Source of the DNA: Oscarella lobularis
Taxonomy: Eukaryota; Porifera; Homoscleromorpha; Homosclerophorida; Oscarellidae
Direction of reading: 5' to 3'
NCBI RefSeq assembly: GCF_947507565.1
Contig: NC_089175.1
Coordinates: 682,001 to 746,000 of the forward strand
DNA: 64,000 nt
Each line of letters begins with the position of its first letter. Positions within the stretch are counted from its first letter, which is position 1. Positions 11,497 to 62,995 of the stretch are shown here, piece by piece. Position numbers and translations under genes: made by a program. The notes below the pieces were generated by a model, which saw only the letters and a list, made by a program, of their open reading frames with translations, did not search any database and was not told the DNA's origin.

Positions 11497-14400
11497 TCAT
11501 TGCAATTTGTAATAGTCGATGCATTTTCTGAGCTCGGCTGCAGAACGAGCCTCGTACACCTCGGCAATTGTGTGAACGGTGTCCTCTCTTCCGCTCGCCG
11601 ATCGCATTCGATGGTCCGTTCGAAAGACGAGCACTCGCTCCCCAATGGGCTGCAATTTCGTGACGCTAATATAGGGGCACTCGCTTCTCGCGCCGACGAG
11701 CACGTGCTCCAAAACGGGTCGACACCACAGAACGCAAACGATCGTCGGAATCGTCGCCGTCATCACGTCGAAAACGACGACGCCGCCGCCGTCGCAACCG
11801 ATCCATATATCGTCGCCCACGGCGCACAGACACGTCACTTCGCGCAGACGACGTTTACTCAAATTTTCGTCCGAGAACAACGTCTTCGACGGAGGCGGCG
11901 AGAGCGCGCGAACGTTGGCGTCGTCGAGAAGATCTCTCACGCGCCACGCGCCCGTCGTTCGTCGCGTTTCGACGTCGACGCGAACGAATCGATCGCGCGC
12001 AATCGCGTCGCACATCCACACCGATTCGTCGACGACGGCGCACTCCTTGATTCGCTGCATTTCGTCGACGACGATCGTCGCGACGACGCGATTCGCTCTC
12101 GTCGTCGTATCGATGACGGCGATTTCGTTGCCTCGGACGCGCCACAATTCGCCGGGACGGACGAGAACGAGAAAGGCGGACGCGGTCGTCGTCTCGTCGC
12201 TCTTTCGCGGTCCTTCGATTCGCGTTCGAAGCGGCGGTAATTCCCATTCCCAATCGACGTCTCGAAACGATTTTTTATCTGTGACGTCGCCGTTCTGTGT
12301 TCGTTGACCGGACGGCGATTCGCTGCCGTAGAACGTCGCCAATTCGTCGCTTTCCAGAAGAGCAAATATTTTCATTTCTTTACCGGCCTTCGTTGGTTGC
12401 GATTTGAAGTCGATTGTCGCAGCTGCCGGAGTGGATTTGAATAGCGCCACCTGTCGAGCGATGACCCCTTCGCCGCACTCGAAAACGCGCATTTTGCCCG
12501 AACGGAAACCCGTCCAGAGACGACCGCGCAGCCAGAGCATCGCCGACAACGAATCGTCCGTCGAATGCGAGCTGATTTTCTGATCGGAGACGACGAAACT
12601 AAATAGGGGATCGCTGACGACGAGAGACTCGGACGCGGTGAGGAGAAGCGAAAAAGCGAACGGTCTCGACCCGTACTGATTGTCATCCAATTCAAAATCG
12701 TCGTCCTGTTGTTCTTCTTCTTCTTCTTCGGATTTTACGGACTCGACGGGCGTTGGACTGCCGAGCACTTTTTCCTTTCTCGTATTGAACTCCGATATCA
12801 TTTCCCGTTCGAACGCCGCCGCGACCACTTCGCTCGGCGGCGGCGACGGCGGCGAGCGCGCCGTCGAAACCTGCTTGACGAACTTCTGCTTTCGTTTCGC
12901 TATCTCTTTCGATTCCTCCAAAGACATTAGCTTCGGTATGGAACGCGGACGAGACGGATCGCCGCTTTGGTTCCCTTGGGACAACGATCGATGGTAACGC
13001 GGATTCCTCGGAGATAACGACGCTGTTTGAACGAGAGTCGATGTGACGAGCTCCGAACGGATGCGTCGTCTTGCCCGCGGCAACATCGCCGAATCTTTCT
13101 CCTCCACGTTCTCTTCCTCCTCTTTCTCTTCCGACTCCTCTCTACTAAAAACGGGCGCTTCGATAAACTTTTCAAATATTTCGTAATTGGATATGACGGT
13201 GGAGAAGACGACGTCATTTTGGCCCACTCCTCCTCCTCCTTCTCCGCTCGTCGGCAAAGTGAGATCCTTGCAGCACAAATGAAAGCTCGGTTCGCTCATT
13301 TCGGCGACAATCTCGCCGGCTGACGGTCGCTTATTCGGCCAATATTTCCAACATCGTTTTATAAGCGCTTGCAGATAGACCAACGATTGTCCGTTGGGCA
13401 ACGTGGGATGTTGACTATGCCGAATTTTGAACTCGACAACCGACGGCAAAACGCCGCTCGGAGCGAACGGATGATCCCCCGTCAAAATCTTATACAAAAC
13501 CGTTCCGTAGCTGAATATATCGACGCGAGAATCGTACAATTTCCCGGCGGAATCCGCCGAGACAATTTGCTCGGGCGCCTGATACGCCGTCGTTCCCTGC
13601 GACGCTTTGACGCCCGCGTGAAGTCGCGTCGTCAACGAGATGCCGTAATCGCTCAACTTCACGTTAATCGGCGCGTCGAGCGAATCGGACCAAACGAGAA
13701 CGTTCTGCGGTTTCAAATCGAGATAGCATATGGAATTCTCGTGCAGATACTCGAGTCCGAGTGCGATTTGATAAGCGATTCGATGCGTGAGCTGGCGACG
13801 AAGAACGCCGTCGTGGAGACTCGTCTGAAAGTTCGTCTCGTCGCCGTCGCCGTCGCCGGCGTCGGCGTCGACGAGTCGACGACGCGAATTATCGACGAAA
13901 TCCTCGAGATTTCCGCCCGGCGCCACGTCCATGATAATGCAGGGATAAGGACGAAAGAGAATTCCTTTGAAGACGACGATATTGGGGTGGGACAATCGTT
14001 GAAAGATCATCACTTCGCGTCGAAAGTCGATAAGTCGTTTATAGCATTTGTGCGGCGTTTGTCGACTTCGCTTTTCCCGAGGCCGTATAGCCGCCGCTCG
14101 CGCGCGCGTTGCCGCCATTTTCGTCTCCGTTTTGTATTTCGAAAGCGAGAGCATGCGTCGCAGCGAACCCTTGCCCTTGCGTCGCTTCGACGACGTCGGT
14201 CGCGGCGTCGGATGATGAAAAACGTCGCCGAACGTCGATAGTTGATCGAACACTTTAACGGCGACCGTTCGCTTGTCGTAGATTCCCTCGAAAACGTGCC
14301 CGAAACCGCCGCGACCCAATTCCTTATACGTCGACACGTCGATTTCGAGGAGTTCGTTATTGAGAACGAATCGATCGGGCAGATCGCTCATGACGATGTC

Positions 14401-17400
14401 GGGCACGAGATGGGCGACGTCGAGATTGACGCCGTGTTTGAATCCGATTATCATCGTCTCCTCTTCGCTTACGACCCAAGCGCATTCCTCCGACGAGAAA
14501 TTTCGCGCGTCGGTCGGAATGAGATGTTTCGCAATGAATTCGTTGAGAAGTATGTCGGAACTACGCCCACCGGCACCGCCCACGCAAAACGGTGGATAGG
14601 GTATGAGACATTCGGCTTTGATGTCGTTTTCGTCGAGAAGCGTTTCGACGTGATCGCACACGATTCCGAGCGCGGCGAATCGACGAAACGTGTCGAAAAC
14701 GCATATGTCGATGCCCCACGTCGTGCATCGCTTGCCTTTCGGCTCGACGGACAATTTTCGCGTTGTCGACGACGACGACAATGAGTCGTTGCCGTCGTCG
14801 AGCGGCACGATCGCTTCGACGACGAGACAGCCGGACGAGTAGAAGATGACGAAACCGTCTCGCCAATAGACCGTGTGCGGATGAATGACTTCGCCTTCTT
14901 TTCCCAGCGCTAATCCGCTCAACAACCGGGACATGTCTTGCACGAGGATTCCGATCAGCTGACCCCAGAAGACGGGCGGAAGTTGCGTCGTGCTGTAGAT
15001 GCGACGAACGCACGGTAAATTGTCGTCGTTCGCCGATAGGAATTGCGAGAAGGATAGATTGAGACCGGGGCGCTCTTTGGGAAGGCGAAACGGGAGTAGA
15101 TAGTAGTCAGCGTCAATGGGAACGATAATGTGGAGCTTGGCGAGAAGGGTTAAGCAGGCGTTGATTCCGTCGTTGTCTTGGATTAGGTGGGGTTCCGAGC
15201 TGATGAGATGTTGGAGTTGGGTTTTGGAAACGAAACCCGATCGAGTCAAAAGAGCGGCCGGCCTGTGACTGGTCGCGGTGGCGCTCAGCGAGACGATGAT
15301 CTCAGTCAAGGCGCTCAAATCAGTGAAGTAGTACTCGTATAGATTGCCGGGTGTGTCGCTGTAGTGAACGAGAGCGCCGATTCGAGTGAGAAAATTCATT
15401 GCTAGCGTACGAGAAAAAAGAGACCGGTTTTTTTTTCTCTTTCGCTTTTTACTTTGACTTACTTTGAGTGAAGTCGTCTTCGTCTTTTTCCGATTTTTCC
15501 AGATTGACGATCCAGCTGAGATATTTGCGACGACAGACGACGGCAATTTTCGAATTGCTCTTCATCAATTCGAGTGCAATCGTCCGATAGTCAAGAGGAA
15601 CCTTTACAGTAGAAGGACAATAAATTCCATATAATGCATGTTTGTACCCTTATACTTACTCTGTTTGGAAAGCAATCCAGTTCAAAATAATCATCGCCGT
15701 CTTGTTGTCGCGCCAATTCCATAGCAACCCTGACCAATTCCGCAGACAAACGACTGCGACCTGCTTTTGAAGTCTGATCGACACTGATCATGGAACAACT
15801 CATAGAATATTTCCACGTTTCGATGAACTGTAGAAGACGCTTTCGATTTTCGATAGCCTGGGCGCTCCGATTTTCCGGACCCATCGAAGCGACAAGGACT
15901 CGCACGGTATTGCATTTCACCTGAGAATATTTTAGATATTGATTTGAGGGTGTGCGATTCTCTTATTTGCCTGTATTTTTTCTAGCCAGTTTTCGACTTC
16001 GTTCACTCCGTAGGCGCCGTCCGATTCGTTCCACAGGAGCAAGTGGATGGTGTTCTCGTTGAAGAATGCATGTTGCAAGGCCGGGAAACTCTCTTTATCT
16101 AAGAAAAATAATAAGAGGAAATTTCTATTTGGCGCTAGAGCGCTTACCCATTATTTCCCACACTTTAAAAGTAGCCAAATCAGAAGCAATCTGAAAAATG
16201 ACAGTTTATTGCAATTATAAACAACGCCAAATACATTGCGTTCTACTTGTTCTCCTTTTCTCAGGGAAAACGAACGTTGCCGTTGCAACGACGGACTATT
16301 GCTATCTCGTCGATCTTGATATAGAACCATATTGGTGACAAGAAGATCCTTCAAGTTCTCCTTCACTACAGACGCCGATTCGGTGCAAAACTTTTCTCGA
16401 AGCTTCTTTAGAACCTGCTCCCTAGAAAACTAAAGAGAAATCAGCCATAAATAAATAAATAAATAACGTATCGCCTACGTTGTCTCCTATCACAGTCATT
16501 TTCACTCCGCTGTGATAATCGACGTTGTAGTATTTCTCCCTGATGATGCTTCTCACTCTGGAGTAGTGCACTTTCGCCGATTGGCTGCTGACGAGGTTCG
16601 GATTCACGGCCAAAGCGGCAGCGTGCGAGTCGTCCAATTCGACTTCGTACAGTCGTTTCATTGTGGCCAATTCGTCGGGATACGACTTCACCTTTGGATT
16701 GCTAAAACAAATCACAAAATGTCGTTTAAATAATTCTAAATAGGATACCGTACCCCTCGAGATTCAGTGTCGCCAGAAACGAAAGTTGAAATATCGCTTT
16801 CGGAAAAGCGTTCAGCTTATTTCGACTCAAGTCGAGACGAGACAAAGAGTCGCGAAGCGACAGCGGAAACGAGTCGATCGTCTCGAGCAGATTGCCGGAC
16901 AAGTCCAACGTCTCCAAATGGGGCACTTGCCAGAAGGACGAATCCGGCAACGACTTGATCTGATTACCTGAACACACCAAATGCTTGAGCGACGTGATCT
17001 GAAGAAAAGCGAGCGGCAAAGACAGAAAAATATTCTCGCTCGCTATCAGACTGGTGACCGATTTGGGAATGTGACGGAACTCCGTCTCTCGAGCCGGACC
17101 GAGACAGTTGGCCTTCAAGTTCAAATGCTCGAGAAATTTCATCTTGAGCATCGATATTGGGAGTCGTATGAGCTGATTGAACGACGCCTTGAATCGACGA
17201 AGATTGAGCGCGTCGCCGAACCACTTGGGAAGAGTGATGATCTGATTGCGCGACACGTCGAGATGCGAGAGACGAGGACAACGCCAGACGTGATCGTCGT
17301 CGCCGCCGTCGCCGATCGGCACGTCAAACTTACGAGGCGGCAGAACATCGATCCGATTCGACGATACGTTGAGCGACTCGAGAGATTCGATTTGGAAGAG

Positions 17401-19140
17401 ATAAAGAGGAAGAAATTCCAATTTATTATGCGAGACGTCGATCGCTTTTAATCTAGAACTCGGTTGTCAAGGAGAAACGGATTGGCATGCGCTTGGTTAC
17501 CTTAGTTGCGGTGCCTCTCTGACGTCATAATTTTCGTCGCCACCTAAAGTCGATATTTCGTTTCGAGAGCAGTCCAATTCTTCCAAAATCGGAAACGTGC
17601 CGTCGAGCAAATGAAAGGGAATCGATCGGAGTTGATTTCCCGACACGTCGACTTTGGTGAGCCACGCGCTTCTCTCCGTCTCGATTCCGCGCAGCCAGCC
17701 ACCGTCCAACAGGCGCAATCCCACCCGACTCCAATCGACTTCGCAACCGCTAATCGGCAAACGATTATGAAGAAAAACGCGACGCATTCGACATCGAAAC
17801 TTCGCCAAAGCGCGTCCAAAACACGCGTAACAGTCCTCCGGCAACGACGACTTCAACTGGGCGCCCTTCTCGACGAGCAGCAAAACGAAATCGTCTCGAC
17901 CCATCCGACAGGAATTCACGATGCTCTTCTCATAGTCGACAGCGTCGCCAAACTCCTTCAAAGAATCGAGAAGAGTCTCAAATAGAGCGACCGGATACTC
18001 GCAACGGGAAGTAACTTCATCGAGGAGAACCTCGCACGAGCACAGATCCGGATGAAGAACGACGTCTTGTTTGCGTAATTCGTTGACAAGGTCAACGTAT
18101 TCGTTCAAAAAGGCGTCGTAAAGAACGGAAACGTCGAGCGACGCGCCTTTCGAGACGAGATAGCTCATCGCTTTTCCGCTGCCGGCTTTCGCCGCCGATT
18201 CGACGGCGCCGCGAAAATCGACGCCGATGTCGAGCGAGAGTTGAATGTCGTGGAGGGCTTCGAGTGCGACGACGTTGTCGCACTTCGCCGCCTCGCGAAA
18301 GAACTTGTGGACGATTTGCGGCGACGCGCTTCCGTCGTCGTCGTCGGCTTTGAGTTGAGCGAGAGCGACGACGTCGCCATTGCCGCCGCGACGAATCGAC
18401 GTCAGAATTTCGTCGAATCGATTCGAATCAAAATCGACTAGAGGAACGCGAAGACAGAGGGCGTTCGCTGCTGCGAAATACCATGAAATTTCTACCATAC
18501 CTATTTCGACTTTTGTGATGTTGAGCTCGGCCATCGTCTCGTGTGATAGTTCCCGTATATTGATAATTGCTTTGACCGGCATCAGGGTCACGAGGACGAC
18601 GTTTTCCGTGCGATCGGACAGCTTCAGACCTTCCCAGACCATTTCGCGATATTTGATGTCGATTGCGATGCTTAGATTTTGACACAGCAAGTCGACGTGC
18701 GCCCAGGTGAGACGATTCAAATTCAAATTCAAAGTGAAGGCAACGGAACAATAATTCAAAACTAAAAATGAAAAAAATTAAAATTCATTATTAAATATTG
18801 ATTTCTTGCCTTCTAATTTCGGATATTCCGTCTCAGCTGGATCAGCCATGAGATTTCGCGAGGATCGCTCCTTATTGTAGTCATCGATTAGCGCGATTAA
18901 ATTTGAATTTGGAACGGACTGCGATACGACGTGGGCGAGCAATTGAAGATTGTCCGGATTGATGAGACGTTTCGTGGAGAGCCAGCCCAAGAGATACGAC
19001 GCCGTCTTGATGCCCTCCAGCTGAGTGCGAGTCATCATGCCCAAGCATTCGCAATGACGCTTGAGATGGTCCAATTGCTGCGACGAAATTTCGCTGGCGA
19101 TCGTTTCGAGAAGCGATCGAAAATTCGACATCGATTCCAT
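11497..19140 (-). CDS. Roco-family protein kinase with N-terminal death effector domain (DED-ANK-LRR-ROC-COR-kinase-WD40)
   Basis: Exon 1 (18810-19140, ATG at 19140) reads FRSLLETIASEISSQQLDHL and YLLGWLSTKRLINPDNLQLL, the helix pattern of a death effector domain. Exon 2 (from 18761) has ankyrin-like helices (GSGKAMSYLVSKGASLDV) and then LRRs (LTKVDVSGNQLRSIPFHLL). LRRs continue to about 16740. The ROC start reads VKMTVIGDN, then FSREQVLKKLREKF, without the Walker A GxGK(S/T). COR follows (LTRIGALVHYSDTPG, PPVFWGQLIGILVQDM). The kinase shows GRGGFGHVFEG, VAVKVF, YLDLKPQNVL (HRD changed to YLD), DYG in place of DFG as in LRRK2, and APEQ, with a large basic insert after VAVK. The rest (to the stop at 11497) resembles the LRRK C-terminal WD40 region. 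Total about 2,400 residues. The exon 1 intron uses a GC donor; no GT occurs before the next acceptor. It starts 700 bp downstream of the RTK1 stop. Confidence 0.85.
18810..19140 (-). other. Death effector domain exon of the Roco kinase
   Basis: About 110 residues on one exon. Six amphipathic helices can be drawn: FRSLLETIASEIS, QQLDHLKRHCECLG, a linker with TQLEGIKTASYLLGWLSTKRLI, NPDNLQLLAHVVSQS and PNSNLIALIDDYNKE. The last three fit the DED consensus (leading Leu run, hydrophobic-x-x-x-x-hydrophobic then Asn-Leu). An alternative is another death-fold domain (DD, CARD), so the subfamily is inferred. The GC donor (GAAG then GCAAGA) is preserved in the duplicate at 61.9 kb. Confidence 0.65.
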
Positions 19141-19839
19141 TTCTTTCTTTGCGTGGGGGTGCGTCGATTGTCACGTGAAAAATCTGCATTTCCTGCTTTC
19201 GATTTGATGAATTGCTTTGTTTGAGGCGACTTACTGGTTTTTGATGAAAAGGGGCGTTTCTCTAGATTTCCTTGGTTTGTTTTCTCTGCTGTCGTTAGCG
19301 TTGCAAGCTTCCTGGCGGATGCGGCACACTTTGCGTCGGATTGAATCGATCTAAGACCGCGTTCTGTTCATCGAATGCGGCTTGGACGACTCCGGGCACG
19401 TTCCGGCGAAAGGAACTGCGAAAAGACGTGAAAAGCTAAGCTAAACTGCAAGACGACGTCGATTAGGTACAGAATAAGCAGAATTTCGCCGTTAGTTCTT
19501 ACCAACCGAAGTGAAAACGATCGCTTTGGCTTTAGCTTGGAGACAGATGCGTTGCTTGTGCAGCGTTACGACACCTCGAGCTATTCTTACGACAGTACTC
19601 GTAAGTAGACACGTGACAAGACGGAAATAGAGACAGCCGCTCTTTTCATTGGGATAATACGCTAGTCCTGCCCGTTGCCACTAACTATAACATTCACTGT
19701 CTAAAATTACAACCATTTAGGACAAATTGACTCCAACGATCCGTAGTGTGCAGGTTACTAATGGTTATCAGTAGTAGTGCCTACTAAGTGATTTGTGCTG
19801 TTAAAGTTGTATGCGCGTGCACTGAAAAGGTTTCTGTGC
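19141..19839. promoter_or_regulatory. Spacer between RTK1 stop and Roco start, conserved in the duplicate
   Basis: About 700 bp with no coding signal. It is repeated with high similarity at about 62259-62995, including non-coding stretches such as GATGAAAAGGGGCGTTTCTC, so it was copied with the flanking gene ends. It must hold the RTK1 3' end and the Roco promoter and 5' UTR, but I see no clear TATA box and no AATAAA close to the stop. Confidence 0.5.
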
Positions 19840-60589
<40,750 letters not shown>

Positions 60590-61445
60590 GACTGCCAGTG
60601 GGATTGGCACGACGTACACAGTATACAGTAGAACGCGTCACGGCAGCTGATTTTTAGTCAAGCTCCCTTAATTGCACTTCAGTTCCCAATCGCAGTTGAG
60701 ACCAGCGCGGCGGCGGCCCATGCACCAGAGATGAAACGCGACGACTGTAGGCGCGGGTAAGTGCTTTCGGCAAAGATGCGCGCAATATAGCCAAGAGCAG
60801 GATCAAACCCCTAAAGGTCGATCACGCGGTTTGGAGATACGTTGGGGACAAATCACATGCTCACTGTCTCGATCTACATAACTGAATAAGCTCACAAATA
60901 GGCCCGACAATTAACGCTGCTATAAAATCACAGCGTTCGAGCCAAAGCTCTCGTCGCAATAGCGTTCAGTTGACGACCGATCGAGGCTAGCTAACTTCTT
61001 GGACGCAAGAACCCATCAAACTCCAGTCATCAGAGACCGTTGATTGAAGACACGGAAATAGACACTATTCCACTACGTTATCGACGTTAGAAATTCATCG
61101 ACTTCGAGCATTCGCGGGGGTGCCGTGAAGAAAACTCGGACGAAAATCGGGTAGCCCAACTTGACGACGCTGAGCAGCAGAACAAATCGTCTCGACCCTT
61201 CTGACAGCAATTCACGACGCTTTAGTATCGTCGGTGTTTCAGTCTCTGGCCAGGACGACGCGAAACTGTTCGAGAAGGTTCTGCGCGTGCCCGGCTGCTA
61301 GTCACGTGCCTATGGAACGCTTTCCTCGCCACTAAGACCTTCGTGTAGAACGTCACGGTAGTCACCGGCAAGCTCGCTTGCAGCTCAGTTGCCCGTTCCC
61401 AATCGGTCGAGACCAGCGGCTCACTAGAAATGAAACTTGACGATT
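60590..61445. other. Spacer upstream of RTK1, with a diverged internal repeat
   Basis: No gene is seen. It should hold the RTK1 promoter and 5' UTR. The segment 60631-60752 resembles 61347-61450 (shared GTCACGG, CAAGCTC, TTCCCAATCG, GAGACCAGCG and an ATGAAAC then GACGA stretch). The second copy lies directly against the breakpoint of the duplicated Roco fragment and seems to be a relic of another RTK 5' region. The rest (60.76-61.34 kb) shows nothing I can name. Confidence 0.5.
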
Positions 61446-62258
61446 GTGGACAATTTGCGGCGATGCGCTTCCGTCGTCGTCGTCGGCTTTGAGTTGAGCG
61501 AGAGCGACGTCGCCGTTGCCGCCGCGACGAATCGACGTCAGAATTTCGTCGAATCGATTCGAATCAAAATCGACTAGAGGGATGCGTTCGACGCCGCTGC
61601 GAGATACAATGAAATTTCTACTACCTATTTCGACTTTTGTGATGTCGAGCTCGGCCATCGTCTCGTGTGATAGTTCCCGTATATTGATCATTGCTTTGAC
61701 CGGCATCAGGGTCACGAGGACGACGTTTTCGGCGCAATCGGACAGCTTCAGACCTTCCCAGACCATTTCGCGATTTTGATCACGACGCTTAGATTTTGAC
61801 AGAGCAAGTCGACGTGCGCCCAGGTGAGACGATTCAAATCCAAATTCAAAGTGAAGGCAACAGAACAATAATTAAAAACTAGAAAAATAAAAAATTCATT
61901 ATCAAATATTTTTAATTGCTTTCTTGCCTTCTAATTTCGGATATTCCGTCTTGGCCGGATCAGCCATGAGATTTCGCGAGAATCACTCCTTATTGTAGTC
62001 ATTGATTAACGCGATTAAATTTGAATTTGGAACGGACTGCGAAACGACGTGGGTGAGCAATTGAAGATTATCCGGATTGATGAGACGTTTCGTGGAGAGC
62101 CAGCCCAAGAGAAACGACGCCGTCTTGATGCCCTCCAGCTGAGTGCGAGTCATCATGCCCAAGCATTCGCAATGACGCTTGAGATGGTCCAATTGCTGCG
62201 ACGAAATTTCGCTGGCGATCGTTTCGAGAAGCGATCGAAAATTCAACATCAATTCCAT
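61446..62258 (-). pseudogene. Truncated duplicate of the Roco start (DED plus start of exon 2)
   Basis: Exon 1 (ATG at 62258) keeps a near-intact death effector domain, but a CGA codon has become TGA after DYNKE, ending the frame at 61983 after 91 residues. The next exon (from about 61880) matches Roco exon 2, but it has a 7-nt deletion near 61780 (AAGCGTCGTGATC against the longer original), further small indels, and loses all homology at about 61446, just after the SPQIVH codons. No LRR, COR or kinase part is present, so it cannot make a Roco kinase. A stand-alone DED protein could still be made. The GC donor of exon 1 is conserved. Confidence 0.8.
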
Positions 62259-62995
62259 TTCTTTCTTTACGTGGGGGTGCGTCGATTGTCACGTGAAAAA
62301 TCTGCATTTCCTGCTTTCGATTTGATGAATTGCTTTGTTTGAGGCGACTTACTGGTTTTTGATGAAAAGGGGCGTTTCTCTAGATTTCCTTGGTTTGTTT
62401 TCTCTGCTGTCGTTAGCGTTGCAAGCTTCCTGGCGGATGCGGCACACTTTGGGTCGGATTGAATCGATCTAAGACAGCGTTCTGTTCATCGAATGCGGCT
62501 TGGACGACTCCGGGCACGTTCCGGCGAAAGGAACTGCGAAAAGACGTGAAAAGCTAAGCTAAACTGCAAGACGACGTCGATTAGGTACAGAATAAGCAGA
62601 ATTTCGCCGTTAGTTCTTACCAAACGAAGTGAAAACGATCGCTTTGCTTTAGCTTGGAGACAGATGCGTTGCTATTCTTACGACAGTACTCGTGAACAGG
62701 CACGTGACAAGACGGAAATCGAGACAGCAAATTACGACGCTCTTTTCATAGGGATAATACGCTAGTCATGCCCGTTGCCACATTCACTGTCTAAAATTAC
62801 AACCATTTGGGACAAAATATTTAGTGCAGTTACTAATGGCTACCAGTAGTATAGGCCCCAGTAGTAGTGCCTACTAAGTGATTCGTGCTGTTATAGTTGT
62901 ATGCGTGTGAAATGAAAAGGTTGCTGCATGTGCCTACAGGTAAATTGTCGGCTCCGGCGAGACGCCGGTGTACCGTGACGACGGATTTTCGTTGA
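62259..62995. other. Duplicate of the RTK-Roco spacer
   Basis: This matches 19141-19839 closely with small indels (for example a lost stretch near 62670). It includes the out-of-frame remnant of the last RTK residues (NENPSSRYTGVS), which sits downstream of the new RTK2 stop. Confidence 0.8.

Noticed and set aside
11500-14784. Long plus-strand frames (up to 290 codons) opposite the Roco gene
   Set aside because: They follow from the GC-rich codon bias of the Roco coding strand; no recognisable domain.
16424-16432. Alternative acceptor that would give a more P-loop-like GAGSKE in the ROC domain
   Set aside because: It shifts the reading frame and disrupts the following KENLKDLLVTNM frame, which is clearly the coding one.
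18451-18483. A possible 30-33 bp micro-intron in Roco exon 2 (GTATGG to TTCGCAG)
   Set aside because: The frame stays open through it and the length is below the usual minimum; treated as coding.
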